From contig JAABSE010000002.1 in NCBI GenBank assembly GCA_011390575.1, forward strand, positions 1 to 64,000: a DNA stretch of 64,000 nt, given 5' to 3'. Origin of the DNA: Sphingobacteriia bacterium (GTDB lineage: Bacteria; Bacteroidota; Bacteroidia; Bacteroidales; UBA7960). Shown in pieces: positions 1 through 10,813 of this stretch; the stretch's first letter is position 1; every line of letters starts with the position of its first letter. The notes below the pieces were generated by a model that worked only from the letters and a program-made list of their open reading frames with translations, ran no database searches and was not told the DNA's origin. The position numbers and the translations under genes are program-made.

Positions 1-859
1 CCAGTTCGATGCTTTGATCGGGTGTTCCTGAACGTTCTTCCTGAATTACCTCGGTGGCATCCAGATTGGCAATAAAGCCTTTGATGCGAAAGTGGTCTTG
101 TGTAACCTGTGTAAAACATCCGATGGGAACCTGGCAACCTCCTTCGAGCATACGCAAAAAGGTTCTTTCGGCACTTACTGCCTGCAGCGTGGGCTGATGG
201 GTAATGGATTGCAACACGCCAAGAACCCTTTGATCGTCTTCTCTGGTTTCCATAGCAATGGCACCCTGGCTCACGGCAGGAATAAAGGTTTCGGGTTCCA
301 GGATTTCTGTAATCAGATGGCCCAGCTCCAGGCGCTGAAGGCCGGCTGCTGCCATGATCATGGCCGTACAATGACCGTCCTGCATTTTTTGAAGTCGTGT
401 ATTTACATTTCCGCGTATGTCTATAATTTTCAGACTTGGGTTTTGCCTGAGCAGCTGCGCTCTGCGCCGAAGGCTCGAAGTGGCTATAACATCGGTATCG
501 TCCAGTTCCTTAAACTTTTTACCGTTTTTGTGGACCAAAGCATCTCTGAATTCGCCCCTTTCCAGCACTCCACCCAGGGTAAGCCCTTCAGGAAAATGGG
601 TAGGCAAATCCTTGAGGCTGTGCACAGCCAGATCTATGGTGCCGTTGATGAGCTCAACCTCCAGTTCTTTGGTGAAAAGACCTTTGTCGCCGATTTTAGA
701 CAAAGCGACGTCAAGAATTTTGTCTCCCTTGGTTTTGATGATTTTTATTTCTGCATTCAGGTGGGGGTGCCCGTTTTTAATGGCATCTCTTACGCGGTAA
801 GCCTGGTATAATGCCAGCTGGCTTCCGCGCGTTCCTATGATAATGGTGTCGTTATCCAT
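1..859 (-). CDS. hemC: Hydroxymethylbilane synthase (porphobilinogen deaminase), C-terminus truncated by window edge
   Basis: Reverse-strand reading from ATG at 859: MDNDTIIIGTRGSQLALYQAYRVRDAIKNGHP...KGLFTKELEVELINGTIDLAVHSLKDLPT...ATSSLRRRAQLL...; canonical HemC motifs. Missing from the ORF track because it runs off the window. Confidence 0.95.
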   Translation of the reverse strand, partial: MDNDTIIIGTRGSQLALYQAYRVRDAIKNGHPHLNAEIKIIKTKGDKILDVALSKIGDKGLFTKELEVELINGTIDLAVHSLKDLPTHFPEGLTLGGVLERGEFRDALVHKNGKKFKELDDTDVIATSSLRRRAQLLRQNPSLKIIDIRGNVNTRLQKMQDGHCTAMIMAAAGLQRLELGHLITEILEPETFIPAVSQGAIAMETREDDQRVLGVLQSITHQPTLQAVSAERTFLRMLEGGCQVPIGCFTQVTQDHFRIKGFIANLDATEVIQEERSGTPDQSIEL

Positions 860-2114
860 TTTTTTCGTTCAGTTCAAAAAGCCGGTTTACCACATTTATG
901 TATTCACGTTGTTTTCCGTTCTCTGTAACATGTTTCAGGTTGCGAATAAAAAGGCGTGCATACTTGTTGGAAATATGATCGGCATAGCGCGAAATCATTT
1001 CGTTGTCGGTAATTCCGTTAATTTTCAGGAAACCTTCCAGTTCTCCTGCATTTATATCGTGAATGTTCTTTTTAATATTGAGGATGGCAGGGGTTAGTTC
1101 AAGTGCACAAAGCCAGTCGTTAAATTCATGTTTTACCAGCCTGATAATTTCCATGGCTTCTGAAACGGCTTCTTTTCGCTTGCTCTGGGTTTCCTTCACA
1201 ATCTCTTGTAAATCATCAACAGCAAACAATTCAACATGGGAAAAACCGGCCACCGTTGTGCTGATATTGCGTGGAACAGATAAATCCACGTAAACTTGTT
1301 TTTCCTTGCGCTCATGAATGAAGGGTTCCAGCATTTCAGCTGTAATGATATGGTTCTGGGCTCCTGTGGCTACCATCACTACATCGCTCTGGGGGAGAAA
1401 CTCTTCCAGTTTTTCTATTTCGAAAGCTGTTACAGCATGCTTTGAGGCCATCTCCTGCGCTTTGTTATAAGTGCGGTTGGTGATATAGAGCGACTTACAG
1501 TCTTTCTTTACAAGGTTTACGGCTGCCAGCTCTCCCATTACGCCTGTTCCAATCAGTGTGATGGTTTTTTGCTGAATATCCGGAACATGTTTAAACAGCA
1601 ATTCCACCGCTGCGGAGCTTATGGATGCCGAACCCTGATTGATGGCTGTTTCGGTGCGTACGCGCTTTCCGGCCTCAAAAGCTTTGTTGAACATACGGGT
1701 TAATACCGAACTGCTCAAATCATTATCAAGGCTGACTTTAAAACATCCCTTTACCTGGGTTACAATCTGATCTTCTCCCAATACCAGTGATTCCAACCCC
1801 GAAACCACCCTGAAAAGATGCCCGGTAGCCTCGTCTCCTTCATATTTGTAAAAATACTTTCTCTCTTCAGCATCGGTTTTTTTATAAAATTCCAGATTGC
1901 GGAAAATGGCATCGAAAGCTTTGTCGGAACTGCACTTTTCAAAATGAAAATAAACTTCGATCCTGTTGCAGGTAGACAATACTACTGCCCCGAGCAAATC
2001 GGGATCTATTTGTAACTGGCGCAAAAACTGAAGATTGCTCTCTTCAGTAAATGAATATTTTTCCCTGATTTCTAAAGGTGCTGATTTATAACTGATACCA
2101 ATAAGTCCTAACAT
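852..2114 (-). CDS. hemA: Glutamyl-tRNA reductase
   Basis: MLGLIGISYKSAPLEIREKYSF...VLSTCNRIEVYFH...GEDQIVTQVK...; HemA signature; overlaps the hemC start by 8 bp. Confidence 0.95.
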   Translation of the reverse strand: MLGLIGISYKSAPLEIREKYSFTEESNLQFLRQLQIDPDLLGAVVLSTCNRIEVYFHFEKCSSDKAFDAIFRNLEFYKKTDAEERKYFYKYEGDEATGHLFRVVSGLESLVLGEDQIVTQVKGCFKVSLDNDLSSSVLTRMFNKAFEAGKRVRTETAINQGSASISSAAVELLFKHVPDIQQKTITLIGTGVMGELAAVNLVKKDCKSLYITNRTYNKAQEMASKHAVTAFEIEKLEEFLPQSDVVMVATGAQNHIITAEMLEPFIHERKEKQVYVDLSVPRNISTTVAGFSHVELFAVDDLQEIVKETQSKRKEAVSEAMEIIRLVKHEFNDWLCALELTPAILNIKKNIHDINAGELEGFLKINGITDNEMISRYADHISNKYARLFIRNLKHVTENGKQREYINVVNRLFELNEKNG

Positions 2115-2599
2115 ATAAATCGGATAAAAAAGCTAATAAGTATTGTTTTGCCTAATAATCAACAGGTTATTACATTTTTTTGGATGTTAATCCTGTATAT
2201 CCCTTTAAAATGGATGGTTTGGGCTATACGGCCAACGAAGATAAGCATAATTTTTTTTGATGGTAATGCGAAATCCTGAATTTATACAGATTAGAATGAT
2301 TATAAATTAGAAGGAGGTATGTGCAGACTAAATCTGCTTCTTTTTATTTTCATTATTGGTTTTTGGGTATCTCAAGATATTTGCTTTGCTGCTACTTTGT
2401 GGTCTCTCTTTGTTCCCAAAGATAAATTAGGTAATTTGCTGATAATGATTCCTGGTTGTTCTGACTTTGGAGTATGTTTTTTAGCCAGGATTTTTTCGGT
2501 AAGTATGCAACATAAGTGGTTTTTTGAATCATGTTTGTTTTCCGGAACCGGTTTTCTGCATGATACCATAAACTACTTTCGGAAATTATGAATCCCGGA

Positions 2600-2968
2600 T
2601 TATTCAAATAAAAGCAAATCTAACTCCTTTACTTTTTTAAAATCTGTATCTGCTGTTATTATCGGAGAATTAAGATATAATGAAGTTGCCATTATTATGC
2701 TGTCCGGAAGTTTTAAGGAGTATTTACGTCTTAAATTAATCGTAAAATCTTTGATTACCGCGTTTACATCAACAATAACGCATTCTTTTAAAAACGATTT
2801 TATATGAATCGCTTCATCTTTACTTATCCCTTTATAACCAAGGACTTCAAGTTGAGTAATAAAAGAAACATAAAGTTGTTTATCTGTAAGCAAAGGAAGT
2901 AAGGTCTGTTCTCCATTAAGAAGATAAAGTACTATGTTTGAGTCTAGCAGAATGTTATTCCCACTCAT
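2600..2968 (-). CDS. PIN-domain toxin-like protein (VapC-like)
   Basis: ILLDSNIVLYLLNG...LPDSIIMATSLYLNSPIITADTDF: PIN-domain acidic residue pattern; overlaps a small upstream ORF like a TA operon. Confidence 0.75.
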   Translation of the reverse strand: MSGNNILLDSNIVLYLLNGEQTLLPLLTDKQLYVSFITQLEVLGYKGISKDEAIHIKSFLKECVIVDVNAVIKDFTINLRRKYSLKLPDSIIMATSLYLNSPIITADTDFKKVKELDLLLFE

Positions 2969-3128
2969 TGCGCCATTTTTTTTGAAGTTTCAAAGGATCT
3001 TCTTTAAGGTTTATTGAACCAAGATATTTACTTAATTCAATTCCCTTCTTTTTTCTTTTCTTGTCGTGACGGTCCAGTTCGGCTTTTATCTGCTCATTTG
3101 TTGAACCTCTTTTAATAACAGTAACCAT
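2955..3128 (-). CDS. Small VapB-like putative antitoxin (57 aa)
   Basis: Reverse-strand ORF MVTVIKRGSTNEQIKAELDRHDKKRKKKGIELSKYLGSINLKEDPLKLQKKWRNEWE*, 14-bp overlap with the downstream PIN ORF; too short for the ORF track. C-terminal 'DPLKLQKKWRNEWE' is typical of antitoxins paired with PIN proteins. Confidence 0.7.
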   Translation of the reverse strand: MVTVIKRGSTNEQIKAELDRHDKKRKKKGIELSKYLGSINLKEDPLKLQKKWRNEWE

Positions 3129-3409
3129 ATCTTTCTGTTTAAAATTTACTTTTTACCGGTCAAATGCCTGTCCCCACATATGCGGGGGCACATCCTTTAT
3201 TATACTCCTGTGAGTCAGTAACTATTGTAATGCGTGGTTTATTCTTTTACAAATTTAACGAATTTTGACCAGTTTTAGTTTTTTTCTATCGGATGGACTA
3301 TCTCCAACTCAACTGGAAATTTCGTTCAGAATTATCTAACTTATGAGTGCTTTAATATCCCCGACTTTTTTTTACTATTTTAGCCCGTCAAAATTTAAAC
3401 CCATACAAT

Positions 3410-6400
3410 ATGAACATGAAATATACTTTAACGGTGATAGCCTTTCTGGCCATCACTGCATTTACAACCATTGCCCGGGACAAGGCTTTTTTTGTTTCAC
3501 AGCCAACGGCATCGCCCGATGGACAAACTATTGTTTTTGTTTACGAAAATGACCTGTGGCAGGTGCCTGCTTCGGGAGGGACAGCCTACCGGCTCACCTC
3601 GCTGGACGGGATAGTTTCTGCTCCACGCTTTTCGCCCGATGGTGAGTGGATTGCTTTCACCTCTACCCGGGACCGCAATGCCAATGTATACGTTATGCCT
3701 GCCGGTGGCGGCGAAATACAGCAACTTACCTGGCACCAGGGGAGCGATCAGGTCAATTCCTGGTCGTGGGACTCGCAATCCATCTACTTTCATTCCACCA
3801 GGGAGAATATGAGTTCGGTTTTCAGCGTATCCCTCGAGGGAGGCACTCCTAAGCGGCTCTTTGAGCATTATTTTAATATCGAACACCAATTGAGTGAGCA
3901 TCCGCAAACGGGGGCTTATATCTTTACCGAAAGCTGGGAAAGTTTGATGTTTCCGCAACGCAAACGGTATAAGGGAGAACATCGTCCCGATATTTTGTCC
4001 TATAATGCAGAAACAGACGAATTCATCAACCTTACCAATTACGAAGGGCAGGATTTGTGGCCTTCCATTGATCGCAACGGAAACATCTTTTTCGCCTCAG
4101 ATGAATTCAATGGCGAATACAATCTTTACACCTTCCGCGATGGCGTAAAAACGCAACTGACGAGCTTTCCGCGTTCTATCCGCACACCACAGGTCAGTGC
4201 CGATGGGAGTATTGTTGCATTTGAAAAAGATTATCAGTTGTATGTGTATGAGGTGGCTACAGGCGAAGTTTTGACTCCGGAGGTGCGGTTGTTCCAGGCG
4301 CCCAACCTTGCTGTAGATCAAAGCTTCCAGGTAAAGGGAAATATCACCTGGTTTGATGTGTCGCCCGATGAGAAAAAACTCGCTTTTGTTTCCCGCGGAG
4401 AACTGTTTGTTTCCGACATGGAAGGCAAGTTTGTGCGGCAGATGCCCGTCAACGCTGATGAACGTGTGATTGAAGTCAAATGGCTTGCCGACAACAAAAC
4501 CCTATTGTATACCCGCACCCATAATGGCTGGGCCAATCTATTCACCATTGCTGCCGATGGCAAGGGAGGTGAAAAGCAAGTTGAAAATACCGCCCAAACC
4601 TCCAGAGCCCTGGCAATAAGTCAGGACAGAGAAAAGGCTGTTTATCTATCGGGGCGCAATGAAGTGAAACTGGTGGACCTTGAATCTTTCGCCACGCAGG
4701 TGCTTGTAACCGACGAATTATGGGGCTTCCAGAATTCGAACCCCACCTTTTCTCCCAACGGTGAATATGTTCTTTTTACTGCCTTCCGTAAGTTTGAGCA
4801 GGATGTTATGATACATCATATTGCTTCAGGAGAGACATTTAACCTCACCCAGTCAGGAGTTACACAGCGACAGCCCTGCTGGTCGCCCTGTGGAAGGTAT
4901 ATCTATTTTTCTTCTGACCGGGTTAATCCAAATTACCCCACAGGTAACACCGAAAACAGTATTTACAGAATTGCCCTGCACAAATTTGCTGACCCCTTCC
5001 GTCAGGGGGCATTTGAGAAGCTCTTTGAAGAAAAAGATGAAAATGATACCCTTCCTGCCGCTGTTTCTGTTGAAATTGATAGAGATAGAATGGAAGAACG
5101 ATGGGAGCAAATACGGGTTAGGGGAGGAGCCCAATGGTCTCCCCAGGTTTACAAGGCAAAAGAAGGACAAGTTATGTTCTTTATCTCCAACCATGACAAA
5201 GGAGAAATGGCTTTGTGGAAAACAGAAATGAAGCCTTTTGAGGAGAATAAGACGGAGCGGATTCAAGGGGCCAATCCGGGAATGAGCCCTCTTATCGTGA
5301 ACCTGAAAGATAACTACTGGGTGCTGGCAGGGGGCCATATTCAGAAACTGGACGTAAAAGGCAACAAAATGGAACCCGTTGACTTTGACTATACATTCAG
5401 CAGAAACCTGGCGAAAGAATTCACACAGGTATTCTACGAAACATGGACCACTTTGGAAGAGAATTTCTACGATGATGATTTCCATGGTATTAACTGGAAA
5501 GCAACCCTTGATCACTATGAGCAGTTTTTGCCTCACATGCGCAGCCGCGACAATCTCAGGACTTTGCTCAATGATATGCTGGGCGAGCTCAATGCCTCTC
5601 ACATGGGATTTTCCGGCTCGGGAAAGGAAGAGGAGCCTTTTTTCAAAGGTGAAACGGCAGAAACAGGTCTTGTGTTTGAGGAAGTCAATCCCTGGACTGT
5701 GAAACGCATCATTACCGGCTCTCATCTTGATTTAACCGACAAACCCATATTACCGGGGGATGTATTACTGGCCGTTAATGGTGTGAGAGTAGAAAATTCC
5801 GGAAATCGTAACCGGTACTTTTATTTCGCTTCACGCCCGGAAGAACTGGAGTTGACTTTCAGAAGAGGGAACAGTGAAGTAAAGGTGCTTACACGTTCAC
5901 ACACACCCGGACAAATCAGTAACCTGCTCTACGACGAGTGGATAAGGGATAACCGACAATATGTGCGGGATAAGTCAGAAAACCGCATTGCTTACGTGCA
6001 TATGAAAAACATGTCGGAAGGTGCCCTGGAACAATTTCTCATTGACATGACCACTTACGCTGAGCGCAAAGATGCTTTGTTGTTTGATATTCGCTTCAAC
6101 AGGGGAGGAAATGTGCACAATGATGTTCTTCAGTTTTTATCCCAACGACCCTACCTGGCCTGGAAGTACCGGGGCGGAGAAATGGCTCCTCAGCCCAATT
6201 TTGCCCCTGCAGCCAAACCTATGGTTTTAACCATCAACGAAAGAAGTCTTAGTGATGCTGAAATGACTGCTGAAGGGTTCAGGCAACTGGAACTGGGCAA
6301 GATAATTGGCGTTGAAACGTATCGCTGGATCATTTTTACGTCCGGAAAATCTTTTGTAGATGGTTCTTTTTGCCGGTTGCCGAGCTGGGGCTGCTATACA

Positions 6401-6532
6401 CTGGATGGTGAAAACCTGGAGTTTACCGGTGTGGCACCAGATATTGTAGTGCCGGAAACTTTCCATGATCGCCTGCACAACCGGAAACCGCAACTCGATA
6501 GTGCCATTGATGAGCTGCTGAAACAGCTATAA
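3410..6532 (+). CDS. Tricorn-like S41 family peptidase (TolB-type beta-propeller + PDZ + S41 domain), secreted
   Basis: Signal peptide, repeated SPDG..I.F.S propeller motifs, PDZ-like segment, C-terminal ERSLSDAEMTAEGFRQLELGKIIG S41 nucleophile region. Confidence 0.85.
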   Translation: MNMKYTLTVIAFLAITAFTTIARDKAFFVSQPTASPDGQTIVFVYENDLWQVPASGGTAYRLTSLDGIVSAPRFSPDGEWIAFTSTRDRNANVYVMPAGGGEIQQLTWHQGSDQVNSWSWDSQSIYFHSTRENMSSVFSVSLEGGTPKRLFEHYFNIEHQLSEHPQTGAYIFTESWESLMFPQRKRYKGEHRPDILSYNAETDEFINLTNYEGQDLWPSIDRNGNIFFASDEFNGEYNLYTFRDGVKTQLTSFPRSIRTPQVSADGSIVAFEKDYQLYVYEVATGEVLTPEVRLFQAPNLAVDQSFQVKGNITWFDVSPDEKKLAFVSRGELFVSDMEGKFVRQMPVNADERVIEVKWLADNKTLLYTRTHNGWANLFTIAADGKGGEKQVENTAQTSRALAISQDREKAVYLSGRNEVKLVDLESFATQVLVTDELWGFQNSNPTFSPNGEYVLFTAFRKFEQDVMIHHIASGETFNLTQSGVTQRQPCWSPCGRYIYFSSDRVNPNYPTGNTENSIYRIALHKFADPFRQGAFEKLFEEKDENDTLPAAVSVEIDRDRMEERWEQIRVRGGAQWSPQVYKAKEGQVMFFISNHDKGEMALWKTEMKPFEENKTERIQGANPGMSPLIVNLKDNYWVLAGGHIQKLDVKGNKMEPVDFDYTFSRNLAKEFTQVFYETWTTLEENFYDDDFHGINWKATLDHYEQFLPHMRSRDNLRTLLNDMLGELNASHMGFSGSGKEEEPFFKGETAETGLVFEEVNPWTVKRIITGSHLDLTDKPILPGDVLLAVNGVRVENSGNRNRYFYFASRPEELELTFRRGNSEVKVLTRSHTPGQISNLLYDEWIRDNRQYVRDKSENRIAYVHMKNMSEGALEQFLIDMTTYAERKDALLFDIRFNRGGNVHNDVLQFLSQRPYLAWKYRGGEMAPQPNFAPAAKPMVLTINERSLSDAEMTAEGFRQLELGKIIGVETYRWIIFTSGKSFVDGSFCRLPSWGCYTLDGENLEFTGVAPDIVVPETFHDRLHNRKPQLDSAIDELLKQL

Positions 6533-7030
6533 TATCTTTTCCCGGGGGAATTCCACCACTTCCATATCTTTGATGTGGGGTCCCTCGATAGTAAATCGAA
6601 GCATGCTCATCACCTTGTGAAAACCATGTCTGCCTGCAGCTCCCGGATTGAGGTGCAGGCAGTTGTGTTTTTTGTCGAAAATGATTTTCAAAATATGCGA
6701 ATGGCCGCTGATAAATAGTTTAGGAGGGTGGGTTTTCATAATGGAACGCACAGCAGGAGCATAATTGCCGGGATATCCCCCGATATGTGTCATCAAAACA
6801 TCTACTCCTTCGCAATCAAAACGGAGCATTTCAGGGAATTCCGATCTTATATCAGTTCCGTCAATATTGCCGTAAACCCCCCTGAGGGGCTTTAGTTTTC
6901 TGAGTTCTTCGATGATGGGCAGATCTCCGAAATCTCCGGCATGCCAGATCTCATCACAATCCTTAAAAATCCGGGGTAACTCGGGATGGAAATAACTGTG
7001 GGTATCTGAGAGAAGTCCTATTTTTTGCAT
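6527..7030 (-). CDS. YfcE/MJ0936-type metallophosphoesterase
   Basis: From internal Met at 7030: MQKIGLLSDTHSYFHPELP...DEIWHAGDFGD...GNIDGTDIR...THIGGYPG...FISGHSHILK...LNPGAAGRHG; all Calcineurin-like metal-binding motifs. 6-bp convergent overlap with the S41 gene. Confidence 0.9.
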   Translation of the reverse strand: MQKIGLLSDTHSYFHPELPRIFKDCDEIWHAGDFGDLPIIEELRKLKPLRGVYGNIDGTDIRSEFPEMLRFDCEGVDVLMTHIGGYPGNYAPAVRSIMKTHPPKLFISGHSHILKIIFDKKHNCLHLNPGAAGRHGFHKVMSMLRFTIEGPHIKDMEVVEFPREKIL

Positions 7031-7348
7031 GAAATATTTTTGTGCAAAAGTAAGTAAATCTGAAAACTGACTGCTCAGATGCAATCCTGTAAAACTGCCC
7101 TGGAATTTTCCGGGTGCTGGCAGCATTTTTTGTTATTCCCTTTGAATAAGATAACCCATTGTTTTTTTTATGGGTTAGAAATAGTTTATGAAGAATTTGA
7201 TAATTTGTTATTATGTTGGTATTTAGTGTGTTGTGCTAATATGTTCCTGATAACTTCACTAAATGTTAATATTTTTCATAAAATATTCAATTAGCCCCTT
7301 TGGCAAAAGCTTAATTTTGTACTTTAGTAGTTTGAAAAAAACAGTAAA

Positions 7349-7906
7349 ATGACATATCAGACACAAACACCCCACCGTATTAAAGTGCATGACAAATTCT
7401 TTGTCAAATACATTGACAGAGAGAATATTCTGAAAGCTGTCAGAAATATTGCAGAAGCCATTTACAAGGATTTTGCCGAAGAGAAGCCATTATTTTTGTG
7501 TGTTCTTAATGGCTCTTTTATGTTTTCATCTGATTTGATGAAAGTATATGAAGGGCTGTGTGAAATTAGTTTTATCCGGTTATCATCCTATAAAGGAACC
7601 CAAACAACCGAAGAGGTGAAAACCCTTATTGGGTTGAATGAAGATATTGAAGGCAGAAGTGTGGTGATTCTTGAAGACATCATTGACAGTGGAATAACGG
7701 TGAAACATTTACTGGAAGATCTTAAACAATACAAGCCCAGTCATCTGAAAGTGGCTTCCCTGCTGTTTAAGCCAGAAGCGCTCCGAACCGATATCCACCC
7801 CGATTATATCGGGATTGAACTGCCCCGAAATTTCATCGTGGGTTATGGGCTGGATTATGACGGGTTAGGACGCAATCTTGCTGATATATACAAAATTGAG
7901 GAGTAG
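7349..7906 (+). CDS. hpt: Hypoxanthine phosphoribosyltransferase
   Basis: PRPP-binding loop VVILEDIIDSGITVKHL; FLCVLNGSFMFSSDL; C-terminal GYGLDYDGLGRNL. Confidence 0.93.
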   Translation: MTYQTQTPHRIKVHDKFFVKYIDRENILKAVRNIAEAIYKDFAEEKPLFLCVLNGSFMFSSDLMKVYEGLCEISFIRLSSYKGTQTTEEVKTLIGLNEDIEGRSVVILEDIIDSGITVKHLLEDLKQYKPSHLKVASLLFKPEALRTDIHPDYIGIELPRNFIVGYGLDYDGLGRNLADIYKIEE

Positions 7907-7944
7907 GAAAACTCCTCTTTTTATTGCATGTAAATATTTTTGCT

Positions 7945-8550
7945 ATGCTCAACCTGATATTGTTCGGTCCTCCAGGAAGTGGAAAAGGCACACAGTCTTC
8001 CAGGGTTGCCTGCCGTTATAACCTGGTGCATTTATCTTCAGGTGAGCTTTTTCGTGAAGAAGTAAGAAAAGGGACAAAACTTGGTTATCAGCTTGCCAGT
8101 TATATGCTCAAAGGGTTGTTGGTGCCTGACAATATGGTGTTGAAAAAAATCTATAAAGCCGCAATACACCATGAGGATACGACAGGTATTGTGTTTGATG
8201 GTTTCCCGCGTACCGTAAATCAGGCCGTGCTATTGGACAGGTTTTTAAATAAAAAAAACATCCCCGTCAGTATCGTTTTTTTTATGATGGTAGATGAAAA
8301 GGAGCTTATCAGCCGCATGATGGGCAGGGCAGAGGATTCGGGACGACTGGATGATAATGAAGAGGTTATTTTGAGGCGCATGGATGTATATGAGAAACAG
8401 ACCCGCCCGTTGAGAGATTATTATCAGAAACAAAACAAGCTATCATGCATTAGTGGCATGGCCCCCGTAAAGGTGGTAGCAGAAAGAATTTCAAGTGTCA
8501 TAGACAATTACCTGATGAAAAAGGAAATAATAAAGTTGGTGGCAGAATAA
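7945..8550 (+). CDS. adk: Adenylate kinase
   Basis: MLNLILFGPPGSGKGTQSS...HLSSGELFREE...VFDGFPRTVNQA...; more likely start at 7945 than the TTG at 7924. Confidence 0.95.
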   Translation: MLNLILFGPPGSGKGTQSSRVACRYNLVHLSSGELFREEVRKGTKLGYQLASYMLKGLLVPDNMVLKKIYKAAIHHEDTTGIVFDGFPRTVNQAVLLDRFLNKKNIPVSIVFFMMVDEKELISRMMGRAEDSGRLDDNEEVILRRMDVYEKQTRPLRDYYQKQNKLSCISGMAPVKVVAERISSVIDNYLMKKEIIKLVAE

Positions 8551-8572
8551 ATCATTGTAAATACCCAAAACA

Positions 8573-9571
8573 TTGGCTTCAAATTTTGTAGATTATATAA
8601 AGATATATTGCCGTTCAGGTAAAGGCGGAGCGGGTTCCATGCACTTTCTGCGTGCCAAATATGTGCCCAAAGGAGGTCCTGATGGCGGCGACGGAGGTCG
8701 TGGCGGACATGTCATTTTAAGAGGCAACAGCCATTTGTGGACTTTGCTGCATTTGCGCTATACGCGGCACGTAATTGCCGAGTCGGGAACCGGAGGAAAA
8801 GGACAGGGAAAAACCGGAGGCCAGGGCAATGATTCGGTTATTGAGGTACCCCTGGGTACCCTTGCCAGAGATGCAGAAACAGGAGAGGTGGTTGCCGAAA
8901 TAACAGAACACGACCAGGAAATAGTACTACTGGAAGGAGGCAGAGGCGGATTGGGAAATATTCATTTCAAATCCTCTACCAATCAAACTCCAAGGTATGC
9001 TCAACCCGGTGAGCCTGAAAAGGAAATGAGCGTTATCATGGAGCTGAAAATCCTCGCGGACGTAGGATTGGTAGGTTTTCCCAATGCGGGTAAATCCACC
9101 TTGCTTTCAGTGGTTTCAGCTGCCAGGCCCGAAATTGCCGATTACCCTTTTACTACCCTCGTGCCCAACCTGGGTATGGTGCCTTACTATGACCAGAAGT
9201 CTTTTGTAATGGCTGACATCCCGGGAATTATTGAAGGTGCGCATGAAGGGCGTGGGTTGGGACACAGGTTTTTGCGCCATATTGAAAGAAACTCGGTGCT
9301 TTTGTTTATGATTCCCATTGACAGCGATGACGTGAAAAAAGAATATGAAGTACTGCTCAATGAACTGAAAATGTTTAACCCCGAATTGCTGGATAAGCAA
9401 AGAGTGCTCGCTGTTACCAAATGCGATATGGCCGACGAGCAAATGATGGATGAATTGAAGGAAGATCTGCCGGATCTGCCCTACGTTATGATTTCATCCC
9501 ATACCCAAAAGGGGATAAAAGAACTGAAAGATCTTCTCTGGAAAACGCTCAACCAGAATCCTGAAGAATAA
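8573..9571 (+). CDS. obg: GTPase Obg/CgtA
   Basis: [40 protein letters not shown] Obg fold plus [29 protein letters not shown] motifs; TTG start. Confidence 0.95.
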   Translation: MASNFVDYIKIYCRSGKGGAGSMHFLRAKYVPKGGPDGGDGGRGGHVILRGNSHLWTLLHLRYTRHVIAESGTGGKGQGKTGGQGNDSVIEVPLGTLARDAETGEVVAEITEHDQEIVLLEGGRGGLGNIHFKSSTNQTPRYAQPGEPEKEMSVIMELKILADVGLVGFPNAGKSTLLSVVSAARPEIADYPFTTLVPNLGMVPYYDQKSFVMADIPGIIEGAHEGRGLGHRFLRHIERNSVLLFMIPIDSDDVKKEYEVLLNELKMFNPELLDKQRVLAVTKCDMADEQMMDELKEDLPDLPYVMISSHTQKGIKELKDLLWKTLNQNPEE

Positions 9572-9623
9572 TCTGCAGTGGCAAAATCAATGAAAGGCAA
9601 ATAATAACTGAACTACATAAAAT

Positions 9624-10223
9624 ATGCTTGAGTTTTTAATGCAATTAGACCGCGACCTTTTTCTTTTTCTAAATGGTTTGCATGCTGGCTGGCTCGATCC
9701 GGTAATGTATTATATCAGTGAGAAATTTTTCTGGATTCCGTTTTACATGGTTTTGATGGGTTTTTGTATTAAATATTATGGATGGAGAACCATTATGATT
9801 GTTATATTTATCGCCCTGTTGATAACGGTAACTGATCAGTTTACCAATTTGATGAAGGATTCATTTCAGCGATTAAGACCTTCAAGAGATGAAAGCCTGG
9901 AGGGATTGGTACATATTGTTTATGGCAAAAGAGGGGGGAAGTTCGGCTTTGTTTCCGGGCATGCCTCCAATTCTTTTGCATTGGCAGTTTTCATTATATA
10001 CCTGTTAAAAAATAATCTGAAATATATTGCACCGGTAATGCTTGTTTGGGCTGGTCTGAAAGCTTACAGCCGGATTTATCTGGGTGTACACTACCCTGGC
10101 GATGTTATTGGGGGTGCCATTACCGGTATTCTTATCGCACTTCTTTTTATTGAACTCTGGAAAGTGGCCAGTAAAAGAATTTATCCACCACCGCTTAATA
10201 AATTTGAACCCAACAAGGATTGA
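9624..10223 (+). CDS. PAP2-family phosphatase (membrane)
   Basis: Multiple TM segments, KDSFQRLRPSRDE, SGHASNSFA, SRIYLGVHYPGDVIGG: the three PAP2 motifs. Confidence 0.92.
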   Translation: MLEFLMQLDRDLFLFLNGLHAGWLDPVMYYISEKFFWIPFYMVLMGFCIKYYGWRTIMIVIFIALLITVTDQFTNLMKDSFQRLRPSRDESLEGLVHIVYGKRGGKFGFVSGHASNSFALAVFIIYLLKNNLKYIAPVMLVWAGLKAYSRIYLGVHYPGDVIGGAITGILIALLFIELWKVASKRIYPPPLNKFEPNKD

Positions 10224-10243
10224 ACTTCCTGCTAATTCGGTTT

Positions 10244-10705
10244 TTAATAATTGGAGATTTTAGTTTCAATTTTTTCAACCGCTACCTTGTAAATTGCCAC
10301 GTTATTAATGGCTGGTGCGTTGTACGGAAAATCCCTGCCCGTATATTTGCGCATGATGATATTCATGATTTCAACTTTCTCATCGAAATCTTCAACAAAT
10401 TCAATCTTTCCAAAAGCAAGCACGCTTCTGTATCGCATTCCATAGCTGCAGGCTACCTGCTCATGGCGGTGGAATAACTTATGGTCGGTGCTGAAAGTAA
10501 CGCAAACATTGGGATTGTTTTTCATAATATCTATCTTCCTGCCCAAAGGCGCTGAATGCAGATAAATGGTTTCATTTTCATATCCAAAGTTAAATGGAAG
10601 TACATAAGGCATGTTGTTTTCATCAATCATGCCCATATAACATGCGTCGCACTTGTCAATTACCTGTTTTGCGTTTTTGTGATCAGTATAGAGGGTATTA
10701 GCCAT
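10244..10705 (-). CDS. Pyridoxamine 5'-phosphate oxidase-like / NimA-like flavin-binding protein
   Basis: DACYMGMIDENNMPYVLPFNFGYENETIYLHSAPLGRKIDIMKNNPNVCVTF; typical PPOX/NimA family. Confidence 0.85.
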   Translation of the reverse strand: MANTLYTDHKNAKQVIDKCDACYMGMIDENNMPYVLPFNFGYENETIYLHSAPLGRKIDIMKNNPNVCVTFSTDHKLFHRHEQVACSYGMRYRSVLAFGKIEFVEDFDEKVEIMNIIMRKYTGRDFPYNAPAINNVAIYKVAVEKIETKISNY

Positions 10706-10813
10706 CGGTTTTGAATTTTTAGGTTTTTACTATGACAAAACTAAGGATTTTTTGCCTTGTATGAGCGATTGGATGGAAGTACAAGTGGAGAAGCAGGTAT
10801 TATGCAAAAAAAT

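Noticed and set aside
92-811. 239-aa + strand ORF
   Set aside because: Antisense shadow of hemC, whose reverse-strand translation is canonical.
2319-2591. 90-aa + ORF with AGGAGG just upstream (and overlapping - strand ORFs 2372-2607)
   Set aside because: GGAGG abuts the ATG with no spacer; Cys/Phe-rich non-family sequence; likely spurious.
3165-3195. TGTCCCCACATATGCGGGGGCACA hairpin-like sequence
   Set aside because: Arms imperfect and short; no T-tract; insufficient for a confident regulatory call.
4853-5725. 290-aa - strand ORF inside the tricorn-like gene
   Set aside because: Antisense to a well-supported CDS; no recognisable motifs.
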